From Laburnicola sp. R22_1 (taxonomy: Eukaryota > Ascomycota > Dothideomycetes > Pleosporales > Didymosphaeriaceae), in contig JACONQ010000018.1 in assembly GCA_014281115.1 (NCBI GenBank), positions 310,001 through 374,000 of the forward strand: a stretch of 64,000 nucleotides of DNA, given 5' to 3'. Positions 1 through 10,674 of this stretch are shown piece after piece. The position numbers and the translations under genes are program-made. A model generated the notes under the pieces. It ran no database searches and was not told the DNA's origin. It saw nothing but the letters and a program-made list of their open reading frames with translations. Each line of letters starts with the position of its first letter. Positions within the stretch are counted from its first letter, which is position 1.

Positions 1-1046
1 CAATTCCACAACCGCACGCCGGTCACGAGGAATGTGGCACAGAGGTAGGCATAAACAATGCGGTGCCTGAACGGCTGAGGCATAGCGCCAGGTACTGTGC
101 AACGTTTGCCTGCAGTGCGAAAGACCAGTGTCGGAGACGGATGCGCTGGTTCGAATTGGTCGCGCGGCAGCTCAACGGCGCCGCAATGGTACAGGGCTTG
201 CCGCCCGCTATACGTGGGCACGCAGCAGCTTCGGGCAGCCGAAAGTGGCACAGAGCGGCGGCGAGCCGCCGTGGTGGATGTTATAATCGAAGAGCGCGCA
301 ATGCAACGGTATGACAAGGCTATTGTCTGGCCTGGTCTGCACCGTCCTTTCCCCTCCCCCAGCACGTCTGTTGGAGTCTCTCGTTTCCGTGAATTTTCGA
401 CGCAGCACACTCTCTCCAAGTCTATCAATCCATCACGTATACACTCATTGTCACTCATTCTCATTCTCATTCGCTTTGCCTCGGCGAGACAAGGCTACCT
501 TCACCATCTTCACTCCCTTCGCGCCCTGTCACCCAGCCAACGCGCATTTCTCCGCGGCGGTGCAGAGGAAAGTGCCGGGCTAGATCCGCTCCTGCCCATT
601 CCCACGAGCGTCATTGCAAAAAGGACAGGCACGAGCCGTAGTCTTGGCGCCCTGCTCATAGCAAACAACACCTGCTCGCACCCACTCTCCCCCAACACAC
701 CCTCGTTCTTCCGACTTCCGCCGCGACAACCAGCCCGTTTCTTCGTCGTGGTTAACGCCTCTCTTTATTGTTTCGTCACCCTACCCGGAGCCTATCTCTA
801 GTTCACTCCTTAGGAAGCTCTCCAATATCTTTTTCCACCCCGCTCTCCCGCATTCCGCGCACAACAAGTCGCGACAAACCAAAGTCGTTGCGTCCCGCCA
901 GGTTCACGCTTTGGATTGGACACTTGTCTGCTCAGCATACGCACCATAGCAGGTTCGTAGCTCCCCCGTCGCGCACCGACAGTGACCGACTGACAGCAGA
1001 GGCAGCAACGACCTAGCTTGTTGGCGAGGTATCCATTACAAGAATA
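1..1046. other. Upstream region of the SUN-family gene, no gene supported
   Basis: No supportable gene is seen. Open frames exist, the longest about 700 bp on the plus strand, but they lack recognisable domains and have no clean exon signals. The stretch from about 340 to 1,020 is pyrimidine-rich with short CATTCTCATTC-like repeats, as is common in fungal promoters and 5' leaders. It most likely holds the promoter and 5' UTR of the gene starting at 1047. Confidence 0.5.
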
Positions 1047-2477
1047 ATGCGATATCTCGGTCTGGTTCTCGCCACGGCAGTCGCCGTGGCTGTGGCCAAA
1101 CCCCACGGACATGCGCATCGCCATGGCGTCGCCAAGCGCGCGAATGCTGCCGTCTACGTCCCGGGACCAGTGGAGACTGTTGTCGTCTACGAGCTCAACG
1201 GCCATTCAATCACCGAGGATGAGGTGCGCCAAGGTATTGCGAACGGCACCCTTGCCTGGGGCAAGGACGGCACCCTCTCCTCTTCGGCCCCAGCCGTTCA
1301 GGTCGCCGAATTCACTCCCGCACCCAAGTCAGTGAGCCACCCTCCGGTGAACGAGCACGTCAACCAGGAGCCCCAGGTCACCGAAGAGGTAGCCCCGCCA
1401 GCGTCTTCAAGCTCAACCCCAGCTCCCACGTCGGATCCTCAGTCCTCGCCGCCGGGTGACGCGGGACCATACCAGCCGATTAGTGCAGATGGGAGTTGTG
1501 CCGATTGTGACAAGGAATTTCCTAATGGAAAATACGATTGCGCTCATTTCCCTACCAATTTTGGCGCGATCCATCTCGGCAACGAGGGTCTGGGTGGCTG
1601 GTCCGGAATTCAGGCTCCTGCGAAGCGCGACGTCAATGCTTTCCACAACATCATGACCGTCCCTACAGGATCTTGCACCGACGGCACTTGCTGTACCCCT
1701 GGTAGGTTCTGTTCTTACGCCTGCCCAAATCCCTACCTCAAGATGTCTTTCCCGAAGACCCAAGGTGCGAACAAGGAGTCTGTTGGTGGACTCTACTGCA
1801 ACGAGGATGCAAAGTTAGAGATGGCCGATGGGTCATTGTCCAAGTCCCTTTGCGGCAGAGGTTCTACCCGTGTGAGGGTCATGATCCACAGCAAGCTTTC
1901 CAAGCCAGTGTCAATCTGCCGCACCGACTACCCTGGTATGTGCCCATCCCTGCTCGGAAATCATGTACTAATTCGTCTCAGGCACTGAATCCGAGACCCT
2001 TCCACTCACAGTCCATCCCGGTGAGACCAAGGAGATCGCCAATCCAGACCAGGGCAAGTACTTCTTCTGGGACAACAAGCCTACGTCTGCCCAATACTAC
2101 ATTAACAACCAGGGCGTCGAAGAGAGCCGAGCTTGTACCTGGGGCAATGGACAAGGGGACACGGGTAACCGAGCACCGGTCAACCTTGGAACTTCCTTCG
2201 ATGACATCAATATGAACACTGGATTTCCAGCATTGTTCGCGAACAAGCCAACTAACCCCCACGCAAAGCTCAGCTTTGCTATCGCTTTCACTGGTGACGG
2301 CGTCAGCAATCCTTGCTCATATAAAGACGGCCAGTACTGCGATGCTAATGGCAATTGCAACGGGGATGGATGCACGGTAAGTCTCATGCATCAGCGGAGA
2401 ATAGAAACTGATTTCAATTATCATAGGCTTCGGTTGCAGATGGAAAAACTCTCACCGTCGTGTTTACGGACTACTAG
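1047..2477 (+). CDS. Secreted SUN-family (Sim1/Sun4/Uth1-type) cell-wall protein
   Basis: SUN-family proteins are secreted beta-glucosidase/glucanase-like proteins acting in cell-wall remodelling and septation. CDS is join(1047..1935, 1982..2376, 2427..2477), 444 residues. Intron 1 (GTATGT, TACTAAT branch, CAG) and intron 2 (GTAAGT, TAG) both keep frame. Residues 1-17 are a signal peptide, followed by a His-rich stretch and a Lys-Arg Kex2-type site at 30-31. Residues about 90-145 are a Pro/Ser/Thr linker. From about 150 to the end lies the cysteine-rich SUN domain, with a CTDGTCCTPGRFCSYACPNP block, a CRTDYPGTESE motif spanning intron 1, and C-terminal CDANGNCNGDGC. Length fits the family. 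The family assignment is firm; the exact paralogue is not resolved. Confidence 0.93.
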
Positions 2478-4951
2478 TCGCGGTCCGCATCGCCTCAACT
2501 TCCATCTCTCGCTTCCAAACCGGTTTCTCTTCTTCCATGTGTTTTAGATTTTGGCACCTTCGAAAATATTCGAGGCATCGACTATACCTGTGGACGTTGG
2601 TCAACAATTGACTACGCTGTCGAAGACCCTCGCTATTGAACTGATCTCGGCGGATTTTTTGGAGGTGTTTCGAATCTGCGAAAACTTCGAACATCAGCAA
2701 TCAGACAGTATCGGCTACCGAGCATCAGCATTGACCACATCCCATGGAGCTTCTTTCGAATTGTGAGTATTTTCTTTTCCCTTTGTACAATAACACGCAT
2801 TGCCACCTTCTGTCTTCTTTGCGTTCTCTTTTTTGCGTCTTCTCTTCGGACTATGGACAATGAATGGGTTCGATGGATGCTGGAAGGAATGGAGGAATCA
2901 GAGAGGCTGGGCACCGACTCGGAATGGTTTCGTTCGGATACATGCGAATTTTCGGGGGCGTGCGGTTACGGATTCCGGTTGGTTTCATGTTTCGGATTGC
3001 GATCACAGGGCGTTCGTGGGAAATCTGCTGGGGTTGTGGAGTTGCAGATGGATCTGGGCGGCTCAACGATGTCATGAAGCAGGTGGATCTGTTCTAGGAC
3101 CGCGCACTGATGATGCTCACCGGTGGTCACATTTTCAAAATTCATGGTGTTCATACTTTGATCGTGATCTTTCTTTGATGATGAGGGTAGTGATTGGACG
3201 CCGCCCATTTACCGTGAGTGGTAGTGCCGTGTGTTATGACGTGGAGAGTAAGTGCGTGGTGTTGTTGGGGTAATCGTGTTCGTGATTTCGATTGCTAATA
3301 TGTCCCCCGCGTTCGCTTCCATGCTAGCTGCATGCCTATACGAAGTGTCTAGTGTAGGCGACATCCGAGGACCAGGCGCGGCATCCCGGTCTAGGTAATT
3401 CGTACATGCGTGCCTGCGTGCATGGTCATCTCACCTCACATCATCTCATGTCATCTTACGCCTCGTTTGTTGCTTTTTGATTCAAAGTTTTCGTAAGTGC
3501 ATGCGTTACTCGATGCCTAGTTACTTGACCGCTGTTTTCCTACGTCGTTTTGCGGCGCGAGACGCGATGCGACGTGCAAGGCGTGAGGCGCGACTGATTA
3601 TATGTGTATGTGTATGTGTATGTTGCTAGTCATCCATCTATCACAGCCCCCAGGGATGGATAGAGTAGAATAGGATAGTCCACTGGGCAGATTTAACTTC
3701 TTTGGAGGTGAGATGATGCAGACGTAGCGACTTGCGACTTGCGACTTGCGATGGTATTATTGCCATGCACAGAAGACAAAGCTACCGAACAGAAACAGCA
3801 TACCATCCACCTACCTACCTACCTAATAACCTCTCATCGCAATTCCATCCATCCATCTCGCCACTTTCTCTCTCACCATATGCACAAAAAACAAAAAACT
3901 GCATAGCATACGACCACGCTATCTCTCTCTCCCCCATAGCGTATAAAACCCCATATTATGCCCCAGGATACATCCTGCAAAACTTAGCTTAGCGTTGGGC
4001 TCGCTCCCTTTCGTTTACCCCTCCCCCTCCCTCTCCCCCGTATGCGCGTGCACTACGCCCACCCCAGCCGGGGCGTGCACGCACATATATGCAAGTCTGA
4101 CCACCAGCCAAGACAGGCAGGCAAAAGCAGCCAGCCGGGATACACAGACACAAGGAAAATTCTTGGTTGGACAGACAGCTTGCAGCAATGGCGCGGAGGG
4201 TACTTTGTCGCGTGGTAGAGTTTATCTCCGCGGTATGGGCGGGTGCAGCGGTACGAGAGAGTGGTTAGCGTGGAGATATACGAGGATGGAGGCTTATTCA
4301 GAGAGTCATGGGAAGAGAGGTGGGCATCATAGAACAGAAGAAGAGCGTGGAGTCATCTGCAATGGGAAGAGCAGAAGAAGTGCTGCTAGAATTCCATGTG
4401 GGTGGGGTATATTGGAAACATGCCTGTCCGTATCTACTTGTGTCATCCTATTATATTACATACAACACCAGCATCATTACGATTGGGATCCGAGCCCAGA
4501 GCCCAAGAGGTAACAACAAGCCGCCTTGACACTGGTTGGATCCCTGTCTATCCATGCAATATTCAAATGCAGAGTGACCCTTAAGCTCAAAGCCTGCGGT
4601 AACCGCACGTGGGTATGACGTCGTACGTTCGCCTTGGGAAGACCGAACTAGCCGGATAGCTGAACTCATGGAGGATTGCAAACGAGTAGATGCCGTCTTG
4701 GAATTCGTACCTGTCGAAAGGTCATGTCGTGAGCACCGGCGAACCGTGAAACTGGTCTGTCAAATAGGATATGAACAAGTGCAGGGAGCTGCAATAGTGC
4801 TTCGTAAATGTGAAGCGCTGCTCGAGGGATGCGCGGAGGTACACACACTGACGGCTGCTACGCCAGTGTTGACCAAGCAGGAAGCAATGAGCCGTATACC
4901 AACCGCAAGGCACCGTATTTTATATTCAAAGGTGCAGAAAGTATGCGAAGC
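2478..4951. other. Long intergenic region with simple repeats
   Basis: No convincing gene lies in these 2.5 kb between two convergent genes; it probably includes their 3' UTRs. ORFs of up to about 170 codons are present on both strands but overlap each other and show no domain. Visible structure includes a TATGTG dinucleotide-type run near 3,600-3,622, three copies of the heptamer CGACTTG at about 3,728-3,750, and CCTACCTACCTACC near 3,810-3,823. Confidence 0.5.
3721..3752. repeat. Heptamer tandem repeat (CGACTTG)
   Basis: Three to four consecutive copies of a GCGACTT unit are visible. They are non-coding, with no evident function. Confidence 0.7.
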
Positions 4952-6776
4952 TCAAGTTGGAGCCATCGAGGGTGAGCCAAAATCGTTCGATGCGCTGGTG
5001 TTGAGCACTGTAGGCGAAACATAATCGGGGAAGGTCTGTTGGTTGCTTGTCGGCAACTGCAATTGGACACCGTTGTGTCCACCATGTGTCAAGCAGCCGA
5101 CACAGTCACAACCATCCCCGCATTGGCAAGTGCCCGTAGCGTCGTCGCATCCAGGTAGTACCATTTCTTGCCAGAAGAACGATGAGGGTGATAGGGTCGC
5201 ACTATCTTCATCTTTACTTTCACCAGGACTGTCGGCAACGGTTGGGCTTTGTATAGAGTCTTCTACCTTTGTTGGCAAGGGAGGCTCGCGGGTATTGATT
5301 GGAGGCAAGTTGTTGGGAACATTATCACTGCCGAAGAAGTGTGGTTCTGCCGATGGGGTATTGTGCACTAAGTCCGGGGCCAGGCTGTGTGCCCATGTAC
5401 CCGGTACATTTATGGGCGCATGGGACATGTGCATCGCGTTGTTTATGTTTGTGCGGAAGTCCATGTGGCTTGCATCGAGGTAGTTGGGCGACACCAAGCT
5501 GTACATCATATCGGCTTCAGCGCCGTATCCTGCTTGATGAGGATATGATGGAAAATCAAAATTTGGTGGGGGTATCGCTCCAAATTGACCACCGTTCATG
5601 AATTGATGTATTGACCGGACAAACTCAACCGTCGTGGGATTCCTAGGATGCGCTGCGCAACCAAAGCAGCTGCAAGAATCACCACAATGGCAATTATGCT
5701 CAGGAGGGTGACTGGTAGCATGCCCATTTATCGGAACCATGGGCATAGATGTTGATGGGTGATAGCCCGACGCCATGTGGTTGTATATCGGAGCGTTAAA
5801 GGTCAACGGAGTAGGTGTCTGCATGTAGCTACTGTTGGGGTGTACCATGCCATAGGGAGAGTGCTGAAACTGTGCCGGATACTGGGCGAAGCCCGCCTGG
5901 TTCTGGGGGAAATTCGGCTGTATAGGAGGTTGTGTGACGTGAGATTGTGTTGGTGGGGCCGGTGCGGAACTTGAGCAACATGACTTCTTAGGTGGGACAG
6001 GCTCGGGTGGTTCGGTTGCCTTGTTGCTGCAACAGCTCTTAGTTGTCGTTTGGACAGGTTTGGGTTGGCAGCAGCTTGAGACCTTTTGTGGCTGAGAAGC
6101 GGCAGGTGGAGAAGTGGAAGCCGAGGTTCCGACGGGAATCGATTCTAATGGTTGACTATCATTCTGCAATGGAAGTAACCGCGGCGTGGAGCTTGCGCTA
6201 GACGGGTTGGAGGCGTTGCTACTTTCGCTAGTCGGAGTGCGAGTGAGGAGAGACGAGGAATCTGTTTGTTCATCCTGGGCAGCCTTGACGGCCTTCTCGA
6301 GCACAGCAGTATTGAAGGTTGTTGCTGTATGCTTGCGGGCACGAGGTTTCTGAACCCGACGGGTGCTGTTATTCCCTACTACGGGCTGAGAACTCCCAGA
6401 AGGACATGCGCATTCGGAGGTCTTGGGGATGGTGTAGTTGATGACGACCCGCTCGCAGCTACACGAACCGCTAGGGTGTGGACAGCTGCTGAGAGGTCGG
6501 CCAGGTTTGCGTACCTCGACAAGCACACGGTCGCGATGGTCGCATTTTGAGGAGCGGTGGCCGCGGATGCATGGACCGCTATAGTCAGATTAGTACATAG
6601 GTGAAGAAGGTATTTGGCGAGCAGACCATTCGACAGCAGGAGAGCAGCGTCTTTTCAAGAGTGGAACATGTGTGTAAACAGGAATGGAAGAGATTGAGAA
6701 GGCAACACGAGGGCAAGAAGCAAGCTATCACGTACCAAGCGACCTTCTTCCTCTCGCCATTGACTTCGGCCCACAT
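4952..6776 (-). CDS. Copper-fist transcription factor, Cuf1/Mac1/Ace1-like
   Basis: Copper-fist proteins are nuclear regulators that bind copper-response elements and switch copper/iron uptake or detoxification genes. CDS is complement(join(4952..6578, 6736..6776)), 555 residues. The first exon is only 41 bp; its intron (GTACGT, TACTAAT, TATAG) splits a Cys codon and restores the domain. Residues 1-55 hold the copper fist: C14, C17, C26, H28 in a CIRGHRSSKCDH stretch, then RKPGRP (minor-groove hook) and CPHPSGSCSC. Residues about 181-218 contain three Cys-Cys pairs. Two CxCx3CxCx2CxxH clusters lie near 306-320 and 498-512; this is the spacing known from the S. pombe Cuf1 copper sensor. Ace1-type activators use the fist itself as sensor, so the C-terminal clusters favour a Cuf1/Mac1-type nutritional role (inference). 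Confidence 0.9.
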
Positions 6777-7946
6777 GGTGTGGTTTTCAGGGCAGGAAGA
6801 TTACAATGTGCTCATGAACGATAACCTACTCGCCGCGGCGCCGACGGAGGATGGGCCTTGTGCGTGCAGGAAAGTTGGTCAAGAGCTAAGGGAACGACGA
6901 GACGCACGTGCTAAAGCAGCTGTCCGCAAGAGAGTGAGGTCTGGCGGCCTTCGGGTCACGCTGAGGGGCAAGGACCACCCAGGACTGCTGTGCCTCGCAA
7001 TGGACACACAGACACGTTTGGAAACGTGCTCTGCTGGTGCGACCGGGTCCGTGTAGTGGCTGGTGTGGGTATGGCGGCTCCGTCCCGAGGCTCGAGATTG
7101 TAGATGGCTTGCTTGGTCGAGAATGGATAGGTTGCGAGAGCGGGATGCGCAGAAACGAGCAGATTACACTGCGTCTCCGGCCGGGGAGAGAGGAAAAGCG
7201 AGGGAGGGAGGGTCCGCAGGGATAGTGCGGGAGGTTGCTGCAGGAGCGCGGCCTTGGGCTGGAGTAAGCGCACGACCTTGGACGATGGGATCGTGTTGGG
7301 GTGGCACTTTGGTTCAAAGCGAGTGTCCGCCGGCTCGGTCTGCAGCGTGGACGGAGTGCGGTCGTGAGAGCGTGGGTGTTCCGATGCGGCGATGCAGAGA
7401 GTGAGCAAGTTTCTACCAATCAGCGCCGCCGACTGCCTCCCTACGGCGGCGCTAGAGTCTCGACCGCCGTGATGCGGCCCTGGAGTGCCTGGCTCACACT
7501 GGTCCGGTGTTTGGGACGGCTGACGGCTGCATGGCAACATGGCTTTTGGGGCCTCTGTTTCCTGGCGTGGATGAGGCGGATCGAGTCGAGTCGAAAGGCG
7601 GATGAGGACGTTAATAACAAGAACAAAGGAACGGCGAGTCCCTGCGTCGGCTGCGTTGCCGACGTGCAGATGCCCCCGGCAACGCGTGGGGAGCCCTTGG
7701 GAGGCGCCACACCCGATATAACCCGGGTGAGCACCTCGCTGGACAATGTGTGTTGGCGTTTCTCGTCACTTGGGCCGAAACTAACCGAGTGCTTATTCAT
7801 CGGGCCGTGGCGCAGGGCGCAGGTGGCTGGTGTGCCACGTGATGCGGGGTCGTTCCATCTGCAGAATTCCAGTCCTCTGCTCGCCAAGCTCAGGGCCGAC
7901 CATTCATCCCCTGAAGACTTCCCAGTATTCAGGCACAGACACCGAC
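6777..7946. other. Divergent intergenic region between the copper-fist and Efm7-like genes
   Basis: GC-rich spacer of 1.17 kb between two divergently transcribed genes. Several overlapping open frames on both strands reach about 190-235 codons. This is expected for stop-poor GC-rich DNA; none shows a domain or a coherent exon chain. It presumably carries both promoters. Confidence 0.5.
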
Positions 7947-8942
7947 ATGGCAGCCGAGCCCGAAGACGTGGGCATCGACCTCTTCCAAGAGCCCGCCGAC
8001 TTCTATGAACCGGAAAAGGAAGCCAGTTTCGCCTCGCATAGCCTGCTTTCTGGAAACGAGCTCAATATCAGATTGGTCGGCCACAATCCACTGTGGGTAA
8101 GATTTCCTTCCTGTGGCTGCGAGATTCGTCTGTCTATATCGAACCTCTCTTTCTCCTCCTGTCGCTCGCGTCGACGAGCCTAATCTTGCCCAGCACTGTG
8201 TCGAATGCCTGTCCGCCAACATGGAACCTACTGACGTACCCAGGGACACTTCCTCTGGAATGCCGGTCGAACCATATCGACATACTTGGAGGAGCGTGCC
8301 GCTGAACTGGTAAAAGGCAAGAGTGTACTCGAGCTCGGCGCAGGCGGCGGTTTGCCCAGCCTTGTGTGTGCTCTCAACGGCGCCGCCCAGGTCGTTGTGA
8401 CCGACTATCCAGACGCCGACCTTGTTGAGAACCTGCGGTACAACATCCGTCACTGTGACTCACTTTCCAGTCAATGCAAAGTTGCAGCCGAGGTATGGTA
8501 GAGTTACCTGTGTGGCGCCTGTAGCTGATGTGTTCAGCCTTATCTCTGGGGCGCACCCACTGCAGACCTGACAAAGCACCTTCCTGACAACAACGGCTTC
8601 GACGTACTCATTCTCGCTGACCTTCTCTTCAATCATTCCGAGCATGCGAAACTCATCAAGACTGTGCAGTTGATGCTCAAGCAGTCACCGCATTCTCGAG
8701 CATTTGTATTCTTCACACCATATCGACCATGGCTTCTTGAAAAGGATCTGGCATTCTTCGACTTGGCTCGCAATACTGGCTTTGTCGTAACTAAGACGTT
8801 TGAGAAGGTCATGGACAAAGTCATGTTTGAAGAAGACCCCGGGGTGAGCTCTTGGCGTCCTATCGTGACCTGTGTCTGATTATGGCAGGATGAATTATTG
8901 CGACGTACAGTTTACGGTTACGAACTCAGCTGGCCATCATGA
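7947..8942 (+). CDS. EFM7: Protein N-terminal/lysine methyltransferase Efm7 (Nnt1)-like
   Basis: Yeast Efm7 (formerly Nnt1) is an AdoMet-dependent class I methyltransferase that trimethylates the N-terminal Gly and dimethylates Lys-2 of elongation factor eEF1A in the cytosol. CDS is join(7947..8096, 8244..8492, 8538..8843, 8889..8942), 252 residues, about family length. The N-terminus has the diagnostic GLF..P-type opening ([16 protein letters not shown]), [12 protein letters not shown] and [16 protein letters not shown] across intron 1. Motif I is [13 protein letters not shown], followed by [15 protein letters not shown] spans intron 2, [13 protein letters not shown] follows, and the C-terminus ends YELSWPS. 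All three introns have GT-AG ends and preserve frame. Confidence 0.93.
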
Positions 8943-9329
8943 GGCACAGCAACTGCAGGCGATAGCGTCACGCTTAGCACAACTGATGACGAATTTACCT
9001 AGGTGCGATCGGAATCTACGTTCGCTCATGTCTCACATTCGAGCCAACAGCTTGTACAGACCAAAGAGTCTTCGTACATGCGCCATTACCCATATTATTG
9101 CGTTGAATAGCCAGTCCACAATCAGGCGCTGCGCATAATTCGTTTGCAAGGCGAACAACATACACAATGCCAGTTCAGCTACCCAATACCCATTTTAACA
9201 ATGCAGCCGGTCAGGCCTAAGGAATTATGCTGCTCACCCACTTGCTATATAATATTTTTCGTCTTTAGTAAGCCTTTCAACAGCACCAATCAATTCCATT
9301 TTAGCACTAAACCCTACACTGAGCTTAAC
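8943..9329 (+). other. Intergenic spacer between the Efm7-like gene and an orphan gene
   Basis: No gene is seen. It presumably contains the 3' UTR of the methyltransferase gene and the promoter of the following gene. A frame upstream of position 9330 stays open but starts with unremarkable sequence. Confidence 0.4.
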
Positions 9330-10157
9330 ATGTCTTTTCTTGGTAAGCCTGCGACCATAGCCCGTTCCACTTTGTCGTCTTCCGCCCGCTTGCCCCCGAA
9401 GGAAACCCTGCGCGACTATTCTCACCGCGATACTAAAGTCACCGTCGAACTCCGGGTTAGGGGTTCCACAGAGCGCAAATTCGTTACCACCGTTGCTGCT
9501 GGGATATTCAAGGTCTATCTTCCGCCTGGAAAGCTCCGGTTCGCTCATAGGCCAGACACACACACATGGACCTTTCCCATCTATGTAACCTCACTAGAGA
9601 ACGTCGAGGACATTGAAATCCCAGCCCTACGCTGGCTGTTCAGTCACATGACCGAGCTCGTGAACCACAAGGCTTACTGGAACTGCGTACCGACGTACGA
9701 GTCCCTTGGCCAGGGCGTCTTGTTTTATCGCGCTATATCTATGCTGTACACGGACGATACTGTTCGAAAGCTTCGCGAGCGCCTTATGCAAGAGATGAAA
9801 GAGCGTCCCCTTACGGCACTCGATGTGCAGCGCATCTGGTGGGCGCTACAGCATACGCCGGAATGGCCGGAGTGGCTGAATCTGCTGCTTTTCAACCTGG
9901 CATACTTCAAAGTCTTCGTTGAGTCTGCTGATGGCGACGATGTCTGGCTCTTTGTCGAGGGGGAGTTGCATCAGCTACGGCAAGTGGAGCAGGATCATAT
10001 CGTCAGTATCTACCGGAACTATCAACTGGTGTTTCAGAAGCGCCAGGAGCAGACTGTATTCAACGATGTGGAGGATCTGTTGAAAGTGAAGCGGAGTTTG
10101 AGCGGTAGACTGGCGGGTATGTTATATGCGACTGTTCGTCGGCAGGCTTTTTTCTAA
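9330..10157 (+). CDS. Uncharacterised 275-residue protein
   Basis: I do not recognise this protein. It is a single exon of 275 residues. The frame is open back to 9144, but the ATG at 9330 (AACATGTCT) was chosen because the upstream part lacks protein-like composition. The first ~25 residues are Ser/Ala/Pro-rich. The rest looks globular and amphipathic, rich in Trp, Tyr, Leu and Arg, with a likely beta segment (VTVELRVRG) followed by helices (VRKLRERLMQEMKERPLTA). There is no signal peptide, membrane segment or metal-binding motif. It resembles the lineage-restricted orphan proteins common in Dothideomycetes. Coding is supported by length and codon texture only. Confidence 0.65.
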   Translation: MSFLGKPATIARSTLSSSARLPPKETLRDYSHRDTKVTVELRVRGSTERKFVTTVAAGIFKVYLPPGKLRFAHRPDTHTWTFPIYVTSLENVEDIEIPALRWLFSHMTELVNHKAYWNCVPTYESLGQGVLFYRAISMLYTDDTVRKLRERLMQEMKERPLTALDVQRIWWALQHTPEWPEWLNLLLFNLAYFKVFVESADGDDVWLFVEGELHQLRQVEQDHIVSIYRNYQLVFQKRQEQTVFNDVEDLLKVKRSLSGRLAGMLYATVRRQAFF

Positions 10158-10674
10158 CCATGTCATGGGTGTCTGGCAAGTATTCGGCGTGATGGTGAGA
10201 TCTGGTCAGAGCTTGCCTAGCAATCATGATCTAGTCTCACGTCTCGGGCAAGTACAAGGGGTTTGACTGAGACAGTGAGACTCGTAAGTTTGCTTACGAT
10301 ATATAACTTTGAATGACAAGGTCTAAACCACGTCTAACTACACTATTCATTATGCCGTTTTGCTATCTATCTCACACCCTGTCTCAACCAAGTGTCCCTT
10401 CGTCTGTATAGGTGCACAATGTCTACCCATCCTGACCCACCATCCCCGTCTCACTCTCACTCTCACCTCACAATGCACATCTAACATTGTAGACAGACAC
10501 CTCCCCCCTCTATACTGTCACAATATCTCTCACTCCCATCTCCATAACCAGATATATATATTCTACATACTTTCCTACCCATATTTCCCTTTCTACTATA
10601 AAAAAAAAATTATCTTTCGAAAAAAGCATACAACTCAACGGTTAAAAAGCTACTTCGATACTACTTGTTGTAAG
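10158..10674 (+). other. Intergenic spacer and probable 5' leader
   Basis: No gene is seen. The stretch 10,420-10,620 is pyrimidine-rich (CTCTCACTC runs, then ATATATATATTC) and ends in a poly(A) run at about 10,602-10,610, typical of a fungal promoter or 5' leader. Confidence 0.4.

Noticed and set aside
97..801. 234-codon open frame upstream of the SUN gene
   Set aside because: No domain, pyrimidine-rich leader-like composition, and overlap with other equally long frames.
2763..3273. Overlapping frames of 75-157 codons downstream of the SUN gene
   Set aside because: Several mutually overlapping frames on both strands without conserved motifs; more likely 3' UTR.
10360..10674. N-terminal extension of the acidic orphan protein
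   Set aside because: The extension translates a pyrimidine-rich, poly(A)-containing leader and looks unlike protein; the ATG at 10,675 is preferred.
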